Positions 6,748-14,746 of a stretch of DNA of 44,874 nucleotides are shown in pieces (the stretch's first letter is position 1; every line of letters starts with the position of its first letter). Under the pieces are notes generated by a model. That model ran no database searches. It was given only the letters and a program-made list of their open reading frames with translations, and was not told the DNA's origin. Origin of the DNA: an uncultured Clostridia bacterium (lineage in GTDB: Bacteria > Bacillota > Clostridia > Christensenellales > UBA1242); NCBI GenBank assembly GCA_934757865.1, contig CAKVLS010000010.1, forward strand, positions 1-44,874, given 5' to 3'. The position numbers and the translations under genes are program-made.

Positions 6748-8013
6748 ATGACAAAAGACTATTTAGCAGAAGCAAAGCCTAAGAAAAAAAGACATGCTGG
6801 TATATTCTTTCTTGGCTGGTTTTTGAGCATCATTTTTAACTTAGCACTTTTTGGTGGACTTGGTTACTGGGCTTACAAAAATGTAACTTTGAACTCGGTA
6901 GAAAAAACTTTTGGTTTTAATATCGGAGCACTTAGCGGTGATATTAAAAATATGCCTATGGAAAAACTATTAGGCAAGGTAATAGAAGTAGCTAATAACT
7001 ATGATACCTATACAATAGAGGAGATAGCTGACAATGTAGGTCTTGACCTAGGGGCTACCTTTACCGTAACTACTGTTGATGGCCAAAAGAAATATGAGTA
7101 CAAGTCAATTGATGTAACATCAGTTATTAAGGGTAAACTAAAAGAGGTCGGTAACAATATGCAAGCTGTTGTTGATGATATATCTTTGAGAGATATCGAA
7201 AATGGCTTTGGGGTTACACTTCCAAATTATGAATTCCTTAATGCCCTAAAAGACACCCCACTAAAAAATTTAAGCACTGCAACTGATGGAATTTTTGATA
7301 ATTACACTCTTAACAAACTTAAAACTGAGTTTGGTGTAGATTTCACATCTGTTTCTATGCTAAATAATTTACTTGATACCCCATTCAGCGAGTTGCCAAA
7401 TGAGTTTAACAATCTACTAGTTAGTGATGTTATTGATACAACTTCCGCTACTGGCGTACTAAAGGCTATCAAAGACTTCAAGATAAGCGAACTAGGTACT
7501 AAGATTGATACTTTGAAGATTTCTGATATCTTTGAAGCGGGCGACCTAAGTAGCAACACAATACTAAATGCATTAAAAGATAGCACAATTACTAATCTAT
7601 CAGCTTCAATCAACAGTCTTACTGTTGGCGAAATTTATCCAGGTAGCACTAACAGAATAATCCAAGCTATATCTTCTTATACAGTTACTAACTTAACATC
7701 TGCTTTTGACAATCTAAAACTTAACGAAGTAATTGATATGGAGAAAAAAGCTAATGCATCTTATGTTGCAGGTACAGATCCTGCATACAAGCAATATGAG
7801 GCTCAAGGCATTTGGGCATTTATAAATGGAGAGACCAAACTAAAAGATCTAAACGGTATATCTCTTGATTTATCAGATGTTACTTTGGGCGAGCTACAAT
7901 ATCAAGGACTAATTGACCAAACTCTAGACCTTACAAAATCATACAATTCTAAGGCTCTTAGCCAGTTTACTATCAATGAGCTTCTAAATGATATCATTAG
8001 TAAAGCTGTATAA
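6748..8013 (+). CDS. Membrane-anchored protein with about five 33-residue repeats
   Basis: A 421-residue protein of no family I can name. A short basic cytoplasmic N-terminus (KPKKKRH) precedes one transmembrane helix (18-43), so the rest should lie outside the cell. Between about 161 and 332 there are imperfect repeats of 31-35 residues starting near 161, 202, 235, 270 and 302. Each has a core like ILNALKDxxIxNL and then INxLxVxEI (clearest: TILNALKDSTITNL with INSLTVGEI). This suggests a stacked solenoid of short helices and strands. The start at 6748 lies 8 nt after AGGAGA; another ATG at 6744 is out of frame. It is monocistronic, with its own promoter and terminator. A structural or adhesive role on the surface is a guess. 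Confidence 0.75.
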   Translation: MTKDYLAEAKPKKKRHAGIFFLGWFLSIIFNLALFGGLGYWAYKNVTLNSVEKTFGFNIGALSGDIKNMPMEKLLGKVIEVANNYDTYTIEEIADNVGLDLGATFTVTTVDGQKKYEYKSIDVTSVIKGKLKEVGNNMQAVVDDISLRDIENGFGVTLPNYEFLNALKDTPLKNLSTATDGIFDNYTLNKLKTEFGVDFTSVSMLNNLLDTPFSELPNEFNNLLVSDVIDTTSATGVLKAIKDFKISELGTKIDTLKISDIFEAGDLSSNTILNALKDSTITNLSASINSLTVGEIYPGSTNRIIQAISSYTVTNLTSAFDNLKLNEVIDMEKKANASYVAGTDPAYKQYEAQGIWAFINGETKLKDLNGISLDLSDVTLGELQYQGLIDQTLDLTKSYNSKALSQFTINELLNDIISKAV

Positions 8014-8024
8014 CAAAAAGTTAA

Positions 8025-8059
8025 ATAAAAAAGACACTCAATTTTGAGTGTCTTTTTTG
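8025..8059. terminator. Strong bidirectional terminator
   Basis: AAAAAAGACACTCAA (8027-8041) faces its exact complement (8044-8058), making a long perfect palindrome with A and T runs. It separates the convergent genes ending at 8013 (+) and 8070 (-). Confidence 0.9.
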
Positions 8060-8069
8060 ATTGTTATGC

Positions 8070-9878
8070 TTAGTCCATTTTTGCTAGATGGCTAAAGAAG
8101 TTTTGCTTAAAGTCATCAATGTCCATATCTACGCAAACTAGTGCATTAGGGTGGTTAGACTTGTAGTCAACAGATAGATAATTGATATCTCCATAAGGCT
8201 TAACTTCTAGATATGCCTTCTCGGTTCTAAAATGGTTAGGATGAGTTAGGTAGTATAGAGCAGCGCTATCATGAACAGCTACACCGTAGTTGCCTACATG
8301 GTAGTCTTTGTATCCATCAAACATCTTAGCTAGCTTTTTGCCAGTCTTGTTCATATGTCTTATAGCCTCAATATCCTCATGGTCAAGGTAAGCAAAATGT
8401 CCAAGCTCCATAGGTACCATAACTAGTGGGATACCGCTATCAAGAACTATTCTTGCGGCGTCTGGGTCAAAGTTAATGTTAAACTCGGCATAAGGAACTT
8501 TTTCGTCCTCTTTTGAGCCGCCCATAAATACTATCTTACGAATATATTCTATGCAATCAGGATACTTTCTAATAAGCATAGCTATATTAGTCATAGGGCC
8601 TATTGATAGTATAGTTATATGTTGGTCTTTGTGTTCAAGTAAAGTCTTATACATAGCCTCAACTGCATCATCAGCAAGAGGTTTTGTGTATGGGCCTTTG
8701 TATGTGTAAGCTCCTAGTCCTTGCTTGCCGTGAGCGTAAGTTGCGTAACTTGCTTTTTTGTATAAAGGAACGCTTGCACCTAGTGCAACTGGAGTCTTAC
8801 GATGACATAGCTCTACGATATGAAGAGCATTGTTACCTATTCTTTCTACTGGGTTGTTGCCGCTTACACAAGTTATAAGTAATGTTCTTATCTTGGTAGA
8901 GTATAGGGCGTTCATTATAGCCATAGCATCGTCTACGCCTGGGTCTGTATCTATTATGATTGGTCTTGTTTGTTCTGTTTGAGTTTTGCACTCTTTTAGC
9001 ATTGAGAAGAATGTTTCGTCAAGTGCTTTATAATCACAGTCAGTTGCTATCTTACAGTTAAAGTCCTTTGTGTAGTCAAGGTATAGAGTACCAAGTTTAA
9101 CTTTGTCAGTTAGGTCGATAGTTGCTTTTGCATCTTTTAGAGTGAAGATTTCAGGATTTTTGATAAAGACGCTCATTGTTGCTCCATATATTGCTTCAAT
9201 GTTGATATCTACATCATTAAGTATATCAGCGATTAGTTCGCCAGTTTTGTTAACTTTTTGGATATCTTCAATCTTGCTTGGCTTATATTCCCAGTTTAGT
9301 CCTATTTGGATAGGAATAATAGTAATATCAAGTCCGCTATTAAGTACTACTTGTGCTGCGTGTGGGTCTATGTAGAAGTTGGCTTCTGCAAATGGTGACA
9401 TATTGCCTATCTCATTAAGTGAGCCGCCTAGCACATATATTTTTTCTATATAATCTTTTGCATTTCTGTATGTTGTAAGTAGAGTAGCAAGGTTGGTAAG
9501 TGGCCCAAAGCATACATAAGTCATCTTTTTGTCGCTAGCAACTAAAGTCTTGTATATAAGCTCTACGCCATAACCTGCTATAAACTTGTTAGTAAATGTT
9601 GCGTCATATACATAGTTGCCTAGGCCGTTAAGACCGTTGGCAGAGCCTTCTATTGGACGCTTTATCATTGGCTTACTTGTGCCTTTGCATACAGGAATAT
9701 TTTTGTTAAATACATCAAGTAGGTGTAAAGTATTTTGGGTGCTTGCATCAAGTGATACAACGCCATGTGATGTTGCAACTAATTTTATATCTATATTTTG
9801 GTCAAAGCATGAAAGTGCAAGACCTATAGCTGAATCTATGCCAGTGTTGACATCAAAAATCATTGGTTGTTTTTCCAT
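8070..9878 (-). CDS. Fused tandem nucleoside hydrolase (degenerate first half)
   Basis: A 602-residue protein made of two inosine/uridine-preferring nucleoside hydrolase (IunH) domains, about 1-300 and 305-602. Family members split ribonucleosides into base and ribose with a bound calcium. The second half is complete: DTDPGVDD (310-317), GPMTNIA, FNINFDPDAA and the late HD pair (536-537). The first half keeps the fold (GPLTNLA, EANFYIDPHAA), but its metal motif reads DVNTGIDS (9-16), with Asn and Ser replacing two key Asp. The late HD is also gone (YGAT near 231-234). It is probably non-catalytic. Single IunH proteins are about 310 residues, so this is a duplication and fusion. It likely serves nucleoside salvage. 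AGGAGA precedes the start. Confidence 0.88.
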   Translation of the reverse strand: MEKQPMIFDVNTGIDSAIGLALSCFDQNIDIKLVATSHGVVSLDASTQNTLHLLDVFNKNIPVCKGTSKPMIKRPIEGSANGLNGLGNYVYDATFTNKFIAGYGVELIYKTLVASDKKMTYVCFGPLTNLATLLTTYRNAKDYIEKIYVLGGSLNEIGNMSPFAEANFYIDPHAAQVVLNSGLDITIIPIQIGLNWEYKPSKIEDIQKVNKTGELIADILNDVDINIEAIYGATMSVFIKNPEIFTLKDAKATIDLTDKVKLGTLYLDYTKDFNCKIATDCDYKALDETFFSMLKECKTQTEQTRPIIIDTDPGVDDAMAIMNALYSTKIRTLLITCVSGNNPVERIGNNALHIVELCHRKTPVALGASVPLYKKASYATYAHGKQGLGAYTYKGPYTKPLADDAVEAMYKTLLEHKDQHITILSIGPMTNIAMLIRKYPDCIEYIRKIVFMGGSKEDEKVPYAEFNINFDPDAARIVLDSGIPLVMVPMELGHFAYLDHEDIEAIRHMNKTGKKLAKMFDGYKDYHVGNYGVAVHDSAALYYLTHPNHFRTEKAYLEVKPYGDINYLSVDYKSNHPNALVCVDMDIDDFKQNFFSHLAKMD

Positions 9879-9903
9879 TTATTTCTCCTATTATCTAAAA
9901 ACA

Positions 9904-9928
9904 AAAAAGTAGCTTAACGCTACTTTTT
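9904..9928 (-). terminator. Terminator overlapping the end of the CYTH-like gene
   Basis: On the minus strand AAAAAGTAGC pairs with GCTACTTTTT around a five-base loop. The first arm contains the last codons (AAA AAG) and the TAG stop (9922-9920) of the upstream gene. Confidence 0.85.
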
Positions 9929-10672
9929 AGCGCCCTTTTCTTGTTCTTGTAACGCTTTTTCCATTTTCATCTTTTGAAGCTCTGCCTTAGTTGGTAGAGG
10001 TTTAGTAATTCTTTGGGCTATCTCATACCTGCTATCTGTTGTAAAGAATATCTCTTTGCAATGTTTTTCAATCTTCTTGATAAAGTCCTCAAAATAAGGA
10101 AGAGTATTCTCAGGAGATGTCATCTTGACTTGAATTAACTCACAATCATTTTTTCTCTTAGTTTGCATGTTGTGCATTTTCATCTTATCTTGGCTGATAA
10201 CTGCTTTGAAACCGCCCGCACCAAAAACAGTGTATGATGTTGTTTTGATATCTATTGTAAGTATGACACGCATCTGTTCAAATAGTTTGTCTGGGTCAAA
10301 GTTAAGTGGAGTAGAGTACATAGAGTTAAGTGCGTTGTTAAGGAAGAAAAAGTGCTTAGAAAGTGGTTCTTTGGTAAGAACTTCTTTTTCTCTCTCATGC
10401 TTACGAAGTGCGTCAGAATAAAAGTGTTGTGGAGAAGAAAATCTTCTTTTTAGTTTGATAATAGACTTTGAACCAAGGATTCTCTTTCTAAGCAAAAGTC
10501 CATTTTCTTCAAGTATTCTTTTGTCACTATCATAAAAGACATCTGTTGACTTAGACTTTCTAGGTCCTTCTAGAGTATAAGATGTGAAAGAATTGCACAT
10601 CTTGATAAAACCCTTAAAGGTGTTTTTGTCAAATACATAATATCTTTTTTGTAGGTCTAAAACATCTAACAT
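9920..10672 (-). CDS. CYTH-like (triphosphate tunnel) domain protein
   Basis: A 250-residue soluble protein. The segment SKSTDVFYDSDKRILEENG followed by LLLRKR matches the pattern of CYTH/triphosphate-tunnel enzymes, where a Tyr/Asp pair and alternating Arg/Lys line a tunnel that binds inorganic triphosphate, polyphosphate or nucleoside triphosphates. IKLKRRF and ELIQVKM provide further strand-borne charges. The classic N-terminal ExExK is not obvious (here DLQKRY), so activity is uncertain. A Lys/Glu-rich tail ends the protein. The start is supported by AGGAGA 8 nt upstream and a TTGCCA-17-TAAAAT promoter. The terminator overlaps its stop. Confidence 0.55.
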   Translation of the reverse strand: MLDVLDLQKRYYVFDKNTFKGFIKMCNSFTSYTLEGPRKSKSTDVFYDSDKRILEENGLLLRKRILGSKSIIKLKRRFSSPQHFYSDALRKHEREKEVLTKEPLSKHFFFLNNALNSMYSTPLNFDPDKLFEQMRVILTIDIKTTSYTVFGAGGFKAVISQDKMKMHNMQTKRKNDCELIQVKMTSPENTLPYFEDFIKKIEKHCKEIFFTTDSRYEIAQRITKPLPTKAELQKMKMEKALQEQEKGAKK

Positions 10673-10692
10673 TGGTAATTTCTCCTATATTT

Positions 10693-10721
10693 ATTTTAAT
10701 AAAATAACAACATTTTGGCAA
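10693..10721 (-). promoter_or_regulatory. Promoter of the CYTH-like gene
   Basis: On the minus strand: TTGCCA (10721-10716), 17-nt spacer, TAAAAT (10698-10693). Confidence 0.58.
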
Positions 10722-10749
10722 CTAATTAAGGGGGTTGTTTTAATATTTT

Positions 10750-10792
10750 GCCCAAATAATTGTGTTTACTTTGGGCGTCTTATGTCAATAAT
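10750..10792 (+). promoter_or_regulatory. Inverted repeat and likely promoter before rubrerythrin
   Basis: GCCCAAA (10750-10756) and TTTGGGC (10770-10776) form an inverted repeat with a 13-nt centre. The right arm meets a possible -35, TTTACT (10765-10770), which pairs with AATAAT (10787-10792) at 16 nt. The arrangement suits an operator for a repressor. No T run follows, so it is not a terminator. The binding protein is unknown; it does not look like a typical PerR box. Confidence 0.42.
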
Positions 10793-10812
10793 ATGGCGTG
10801 GGAGGAAATTAT

Positions 10813-11397
10813 ATGGATTTTTTACAATCAGAAACAATGAAAAACTTAGCAAGGGCGTATGCTGGCGAGTGCCAGGCGGGTGCTAGATATCAATTTCTTG
10901 CGACCAAAGCTATGGAAGAAGGCTATCAACAACTGCAAACTATGGTAAAGACTATTGCAAAGGAGGAAATGGCTCACGCCAAAATATATTGGGACCTTAT
11001 CGCAGCCAAAAGTGGTGGTAAAAACGACAATATAGAAATTTGCGGCGGATATCCTTTTAAGACAGGCTCTTTGCTTGAACTTTTGAAGTTTGCTATGGAC
11101 GCCGAAAAGTCGGAGAATACTTCCGTTTATCCAGCGTTTGCAAAAATTGCTGAGGACGAGGGCTTTATGGATGTTGCAGAAGTTTTCAAAAAGGTCGCCG
11201 TGGTAGAAAATTGCCATTATATGCTTTTTGATGAGCTATACAATATGCTATCTACTGGCACTATGTACAAGCAAGATAAAGTGTACAAATGGAAATGTAG
11301 TCAGTGTGGATATGAGGGCGAAGGTAAGAGCGCTTGGAAAGTTTGTCCTCTATGTGGAAAAGAGCAAGGGTATGTACAGATACCGGTAGAAAAGTAG
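10813..11397 (+). CDS. rbr: Rubrerythrin
   Basis: A 194-residue non-haem iron protein that reduces hydrogen peroxide in anaerobes. The N-terminal ferritin-like four-helix domain carries the diiron ligands in AGECQAGARY, KEEMAHAK, AEKSENTSVYPAFAKIAEDE and VVENCHY. The C-terminal rubredoxin domain has two CxxC pairs (KCSQCG and VCPLCG) for one iron. The start is ATG 10813, six bases after GGAGGA; the longer frame from 10798 translates the ribosome binding site itself. It is monocistronic, with an inverted repeat in the promoter and a terminator containing its stop. It points to an oxygen-sensitive host. Confidence 0.95.
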   Translation: MDFLQSETMKNLARAYAGECQAGARYQFLATKAMEEGYQQLQTMVKTIAKEEMAHAKIYWDLIAAKSGGKNDNIEICGGYPFKTGSLLELLKFAMDAEKSENTSVYPAFAKIAEDEGFMDVAEVFKKVAVVENCHYMLFDELYNMLSTGTMYKQDKVYKWKCSQCGYEGEGKSAWKVCPLCGKEQGYVQIPVEK

Positions 11398-11418
11398 GCT
11401 AAATTAGCCTACTTTTTT
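11391..11418 (+). terminator. Terminator containing the rubrerythrin stop codon
   Basis: AAAGTAGGCTA (11391-11401) pairs with TAGCCTACTTT (11405-11415), followed by a T run. The first arm includes the final Lys codon and the TAG stop (11395-11397). Confidence 0.9.
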
Positions 11419-11464
11419 TATCCAAAAAACTCAAAAAAAAGTTGGCTAAATAAATAATTTCCTG

Positions 11465-11493
11465 TTGCGATTATTGCTATAATGTTTTATAAT
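11465..11493 (+). promoter_or_regulatory. Promoter of the lipoprotein-typA operon
   Basis: TTGCGA (11465-11470), 17-nt spacer, TATAAT (11488-11493). The region is AT-rich and holds other -10-like hexamers, so the exact start is uncertain. Confidence 0.5.
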
Positions 11494-11549
11494 ATATTAT
11501 ATTATGTAATACTATGCGTATTAAGTAATAAATTATAGGAGGAGCTAAA

Positions 11550-12608
11550 GTGAAAAAGTACATACTTAGCATATTTGCTTTAATATGTTGCCTTTTTATA
11601 ACAGGCTGCAGCACTGTGACTAGCTCCGTAAAATTGTACATACAACAAGATGGTTCGTTAGTCGTTGAGCAGACTTGCAATGTCGATTTTGACAAGACTA
11701 CTATCATGAGTAGACTTGGACTTACCGAGAGCGAGTACAATGACAAGATGGACACAGTATTTAATGAAGCTAAGGGATATATGGAAGCCTTTCACGAGAA
11801 CTACAAATCTCGACTTACTGAATATTTCACCAACCCTAAACTTCAAAAATATTCTAGAATTTTTGGTACAACATACAACGAGGATATTTACAAGACAAAT
11901 ACTGGTTTTTGTGCGTATAGACAGTTCCCAAGTATATATGACTTTTTGCTGTACAACAACTATGACATACTATACATAGGTTGTCCTCATTGCAAAGAAA
12001 AGATTGCAGAGAATGAATCTGATGCAAAGCTTCTTACAACTTGCCCTAAGTGCGGTAAAGCAATCAATGAAACTTTAGAGGGCGGTAGCAAACTTAATGA
12101 GTATGAGTTTTATCCACTTTCTCGAATAGTTGATTTTCCTTTTTCGGGCGAAATCACTATTAAAGAAAAGGACTTTCATACAGAGTATTCACAAGAGGCT
12201 TTGACCGTGTACAAAGATTTACTTTCGCTCGTTAACAAAACTGATGAGCCACTAGTTGGTAAATTTGCTTATCTTTTCAAAAAAGGCGAAGCAAGTTTTA
12301 ACTTGAGTGATGCCAAACTTAAATTTGAGTTTATTACCCCATACGGTAGAGTTCATAGCAACGGCAGTGTTAAGAGATCTCACGGATATTATGTACATAC
12401 TTGGGATATTGATAGCCCTGATAGCAGTATTGTGATTTATAGAAAATCTGCTAATATCACCGCTTGGTATATTGTAGCGCTTACAGTGTCAATAGGCGTG
12501 ACTGCAGTACTTTTGATTTTTGCTCTTGTAAAAAACAAACTTTATGAAAAGGCAAAACAAAAAGCAAAACAAGACACACATAACAATTTGATAGACATTA
12601 TACGATAA
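11550..12608 (+). CDS. Lipoprotein with zinc-ribbon insert and C-terminal membrane helix
   Basis: A 352-residue protein starting at GTG, with AGGAGG (11537-11542) at ideal distance. The signal peptide ends in a lipobox (LFITGC, Cys20), so it should be lipid-anchored outside. Near 145-168 there are two CxxC pairs (CPHC and CPKC) resembling a zinc ribbon. A second membrane segment spans about 305-328, followed by a basic cytoplasmic tail (YEKAKQKAKQ). The body shares a general look with extracytoplasmic domains in Clostridia, but I cannot name a family. A metal-binding ribbon on the outer face is unusual. typA starts 16 nt downstream, so it probably heads that operon. Confidence 0.68.
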   Translation: MKKYILSIFALICCLFITGCSTVTSSVKLYIQQDGSLVVEQTCNVDFDKTTIMSRLGLTESEYNDKMDTVFNEAKGYMEAFHENYKSRLTEYFTNPKLQKYSRIFGTTYNEDIYKTNTGFCAYRQFPSIYDFLLYNNYDILYIGCPHCKEKIAENESDAKLLTTCPKCGKAINETLEGGSKLNEYEFYPLSRIVDFPFSGEITIKEKDFHTEYSQEALTVYKDLLSLVNKTDEPLVGKFAYLFKKGEASFNLSDAKLKFEFITPYGRVHSNGSVKRSHGYYVHTWDIDSPDSSIVIYRKSANITAWYIVALTVSIGVTAVLLIFALVKNKLYEKAKQKAKQDTHNNLIDIIR

Positions 12609-12624
12609 AGGACAAAAAAATAAA

Positions 12625-14445
12625 ATGGCAAACAAAATTAAAAATGTAGCAATTATAGCCCATGTAGACCACGGCAAGACATCTCTTGTTAATGAGCTTT
12701 TGAAAAATGGTGGTGTATTTAGAGAAAATCAAGAGGTTGCGGATAGAGTAATGGACTCTAACGCCCTAGAAAAAGAGAGAGGAATAACAATCCTTGCCAA
12801 AAACACATCTCTTATGTACGAAGGTTACAAGATCAATGTTATTGATACCCCAGGACACGCAGACTTTGGTGGCGAGGTAGAAAGAGTACTAAAAATGGCA
12901 GACGGCGTACTTCTTGTAGTAGACGCAGCAGAAGGACCTATGCCACAAACAAGATTTGTTCTAGAAAAAGCACTAGCTCTTGACCTAAAAGTAATCATAG
13001 TAATTAACAAAGTCGACAGACCAGACGCAAGACTTAATGAAGTTGGAGATGAGGTCCTAGAACTTTTGCTTGAGCTTGACGCATCAGCTGAGCAACTTAA
13101 CAGCCCTATTATTTACGCTTCTGCAAGACAAGGCTTTGCATCATATTCTGCAACCGAAAAAGGCACAGATATGAGACCACTACTTGATACCATCATCAAG
13201 TATATCCCATCTCCAGAGTGTGATGAAGCTGGTCCTTTCCAAATGCTAGTTTCTAACACAGAGCTTAACGACTATGTTGGTAAGATTGCAGTTGGTAAGA
13301 TAGAAAGAGGTGTTATTAAACTTAACGACCCACTAACTATCGTAAACTATAACGATGAGAGCAAAAATATAAAATCAAAAGCCGCAGCTATTCTTACATT
13401 TGAGGGTTTGAAGAGAACTCAAGTTCAAGAAGCTCATGCTGGAGATATAGTTTGTATCGCAGGTAGCGATGAAGTAAAAATTGGTGATACAATTTGTGCT
13501 TCTAGCGATGTTGAGGCTCTTCCATTCGTAAAGATTTCTGAGCCAAGCGTTGAGATGACTTTCCTTGTTAATAATAGCCCATTTGCTGGCAAAGAAGGTA
13601 AGTTTGTAACAAGCAGACATTTAAGAGAAAGACTTTTCAAAGAAGCTGTAAAAGACCTATCTCTAAAAGTAAGTGACGGCCCTACAACAGAGTCATTCTA
13701 TGTTCGTGGTAGAGGTGAGATGCACTTATCTATTCTTATTGAGAACATGAGAAGAGAAGGTTATGAGTTCCAAGTAAGTATGCCAAGAGTTTTGTACAAA
13801 GAAATTGACGGCGTAAAATGCGAGCCTATGGACAGGCTTATACTAGATGTCCCAGAAGATTGCGTTGGCGTTGTTATGAACAAGATGGGCGTTAGAAAGG
13901 GCGAACTTGTTCAAATGACTCCTCATGGTGTAAGAATGAGAATGGAATTTATTATTCCATCAAGAGGCTTGTTTGGATACAAGAGTGACTTTTTGACAGA
14001 TACTAAGGGTGAGGGAATTATCAGTTCTATCTTTGACGGATATGCTCCTTACAAAGGCGATATTGAGAGAAGAAGCGTAGGTTCTCTAGTTGCATTTGAG
14101 ACAGGCACAGCTATCCAATATGGACTATTCAACGCACAAGATAGAGGTACATTATTTATTGGACCGGGCGAAGAAGTTTATATGGGTATGGTAGTTGGTA
14201 GCAACTCAAGAGCAGATGACTTAGTAGTCAATGTATGTAAGACTAAACACCTATCTAACTGTCGTAGCAGTAGTAGTGATGAAGCTTTGAGACTAGTTCC
14301 TCACAAGGAGCTAAGCCTTGAAGAAGCAATAGAATTTTTGGGCGATGACGAGTACCTAGAAGTTACTCCTAAACACATAAGAATTAGAAAGAGAATTCTA
14401 GACCATACCCAAAGAGGAAGAGAAAAAATGAGAGGTAATGCATAA
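12625..14445 (+). CDS. typA: Ribosome-associated GTPase TypA/BipA
   Basis: A 606-residue translational GTPase of the EF-G/LepA group, used in ribosome assembly and stress adaptation. The G motifs are AHVDHGKTS (G1, near 12-20), RGITI (G2), DTPGHADF (G3) and NKVD (G4). Domain II and the EF-G-like domains III and V follow, with the TypA-specific C-terminal domain containing the FGYKSDFLTDTKGEG segment. Length is normal. It sits 16 nt after the lipoprotein gene, and its TAA overlaps the ATG of the next gene (TAATG), suggesting translational coupling. Confidence 0.97.
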   Translation: MANKIKNVAIIAHVDHGKTSLVNELLKNGGVFRENQEVADRVMDSNALEKERGITILAKNTSLMYEGYKINVIDTPGHADFGGEVERVLKMADGVLLVVDAAEGPMPQTRFVLEKALALDLKVIIVINKVDRPDARLNEVGDEVLELLLELDASAEQLNSPIIYASARQGFASYSATEKGTDMRPLLDTIIKYIPSPECDEAGPFQMLVSNTELNDYVGKIAVGKIERGVIKLNDPLTIVNYNDESKNIKSKAAAILTFEGLKRTQVQEAHAGDIVCIAGSDEVKIGDTICASSDVEALPFVKISEPSVEMTFLVNNSPFAGKEGKFVTSRHLRERLFKEAVKDLSLKVSDGPTTESFYVRGRGEMHLSILIENMRREGYEFQVSMPRVLYKEIDGVKCEPMDRLILDVPEDCVGVVMNKMGVRKGELVQMTPHGVRMRMEFIIPSRGLFGYKSDFLTDTKGEGIISSIFDGYAPYKGDIERRSVGSLVAFETGTAIQYGLFNAQDRGTLFIGPGEEVYMGMVVGSNSRADDLVVNVCKTKHLSNCRSSSSDEALRLVPHKELSLEEAIEFLGDDEYLEVTPKHIRIRKRILDHTQRGREKMRGNA

Positions 14446-14729
14446 TGGCAAAAAACAAGAGAAATGACCAAGATATTTTTGATGCTAAGATATTTTTTTC
14501 GAAAGTACTCAAAAGATACGGAATAATTATTTTAATTAGCTTTGTACCTATTGCATTGCTTAACTATTTTGTTCTAAAAAATCTTGGTTATACCAACATT
14601 GTTTTGATTGACATTGCTATACTACTTTTTGCATGTTTTATTGGCTTTTTAATCTTCACCAAACTTGATGCAAAGAGAGAAAATAAACCTAAGTTAAAAG
14701 AAGACGAGCGTGACCCATTTGCCGATTAA
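14445..14729 (+). CDS. Small two-helix membrane protein
   Basis: A 94-residue protein with two hydrophobic helices (about 26-46 and 51-73) between charged ends. The acidic/basic C-terminus is ENKPKLKEDERDPFAD. The start overlaps the typA stop by one base, and dnaB starts 17 nt after its end, so it belongs to the typA-dnaB-alaS transcript. I do not recognise a family. Its place between typA and dnaB gives no clear role. Confidence 0.65.
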   Translation: MAKNKRNDQDIFDAKIFFSKVLKRYGIIILISFVPIALLNYFVLKNLGYTNIVLIDIAILLFACFIGFLIFTKLDAKRENKPKLKEDERDPFAD

Positions 14730-14746
14730 AAATAGGAGAAATACTC

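Noticed and set aside
10798..10812. N-terminal extension of rubrerythrin from ATG 10798
   Set aside because: These codons are the GGAGGA ribosome binding site itself; ATG 10813 is the proper start.
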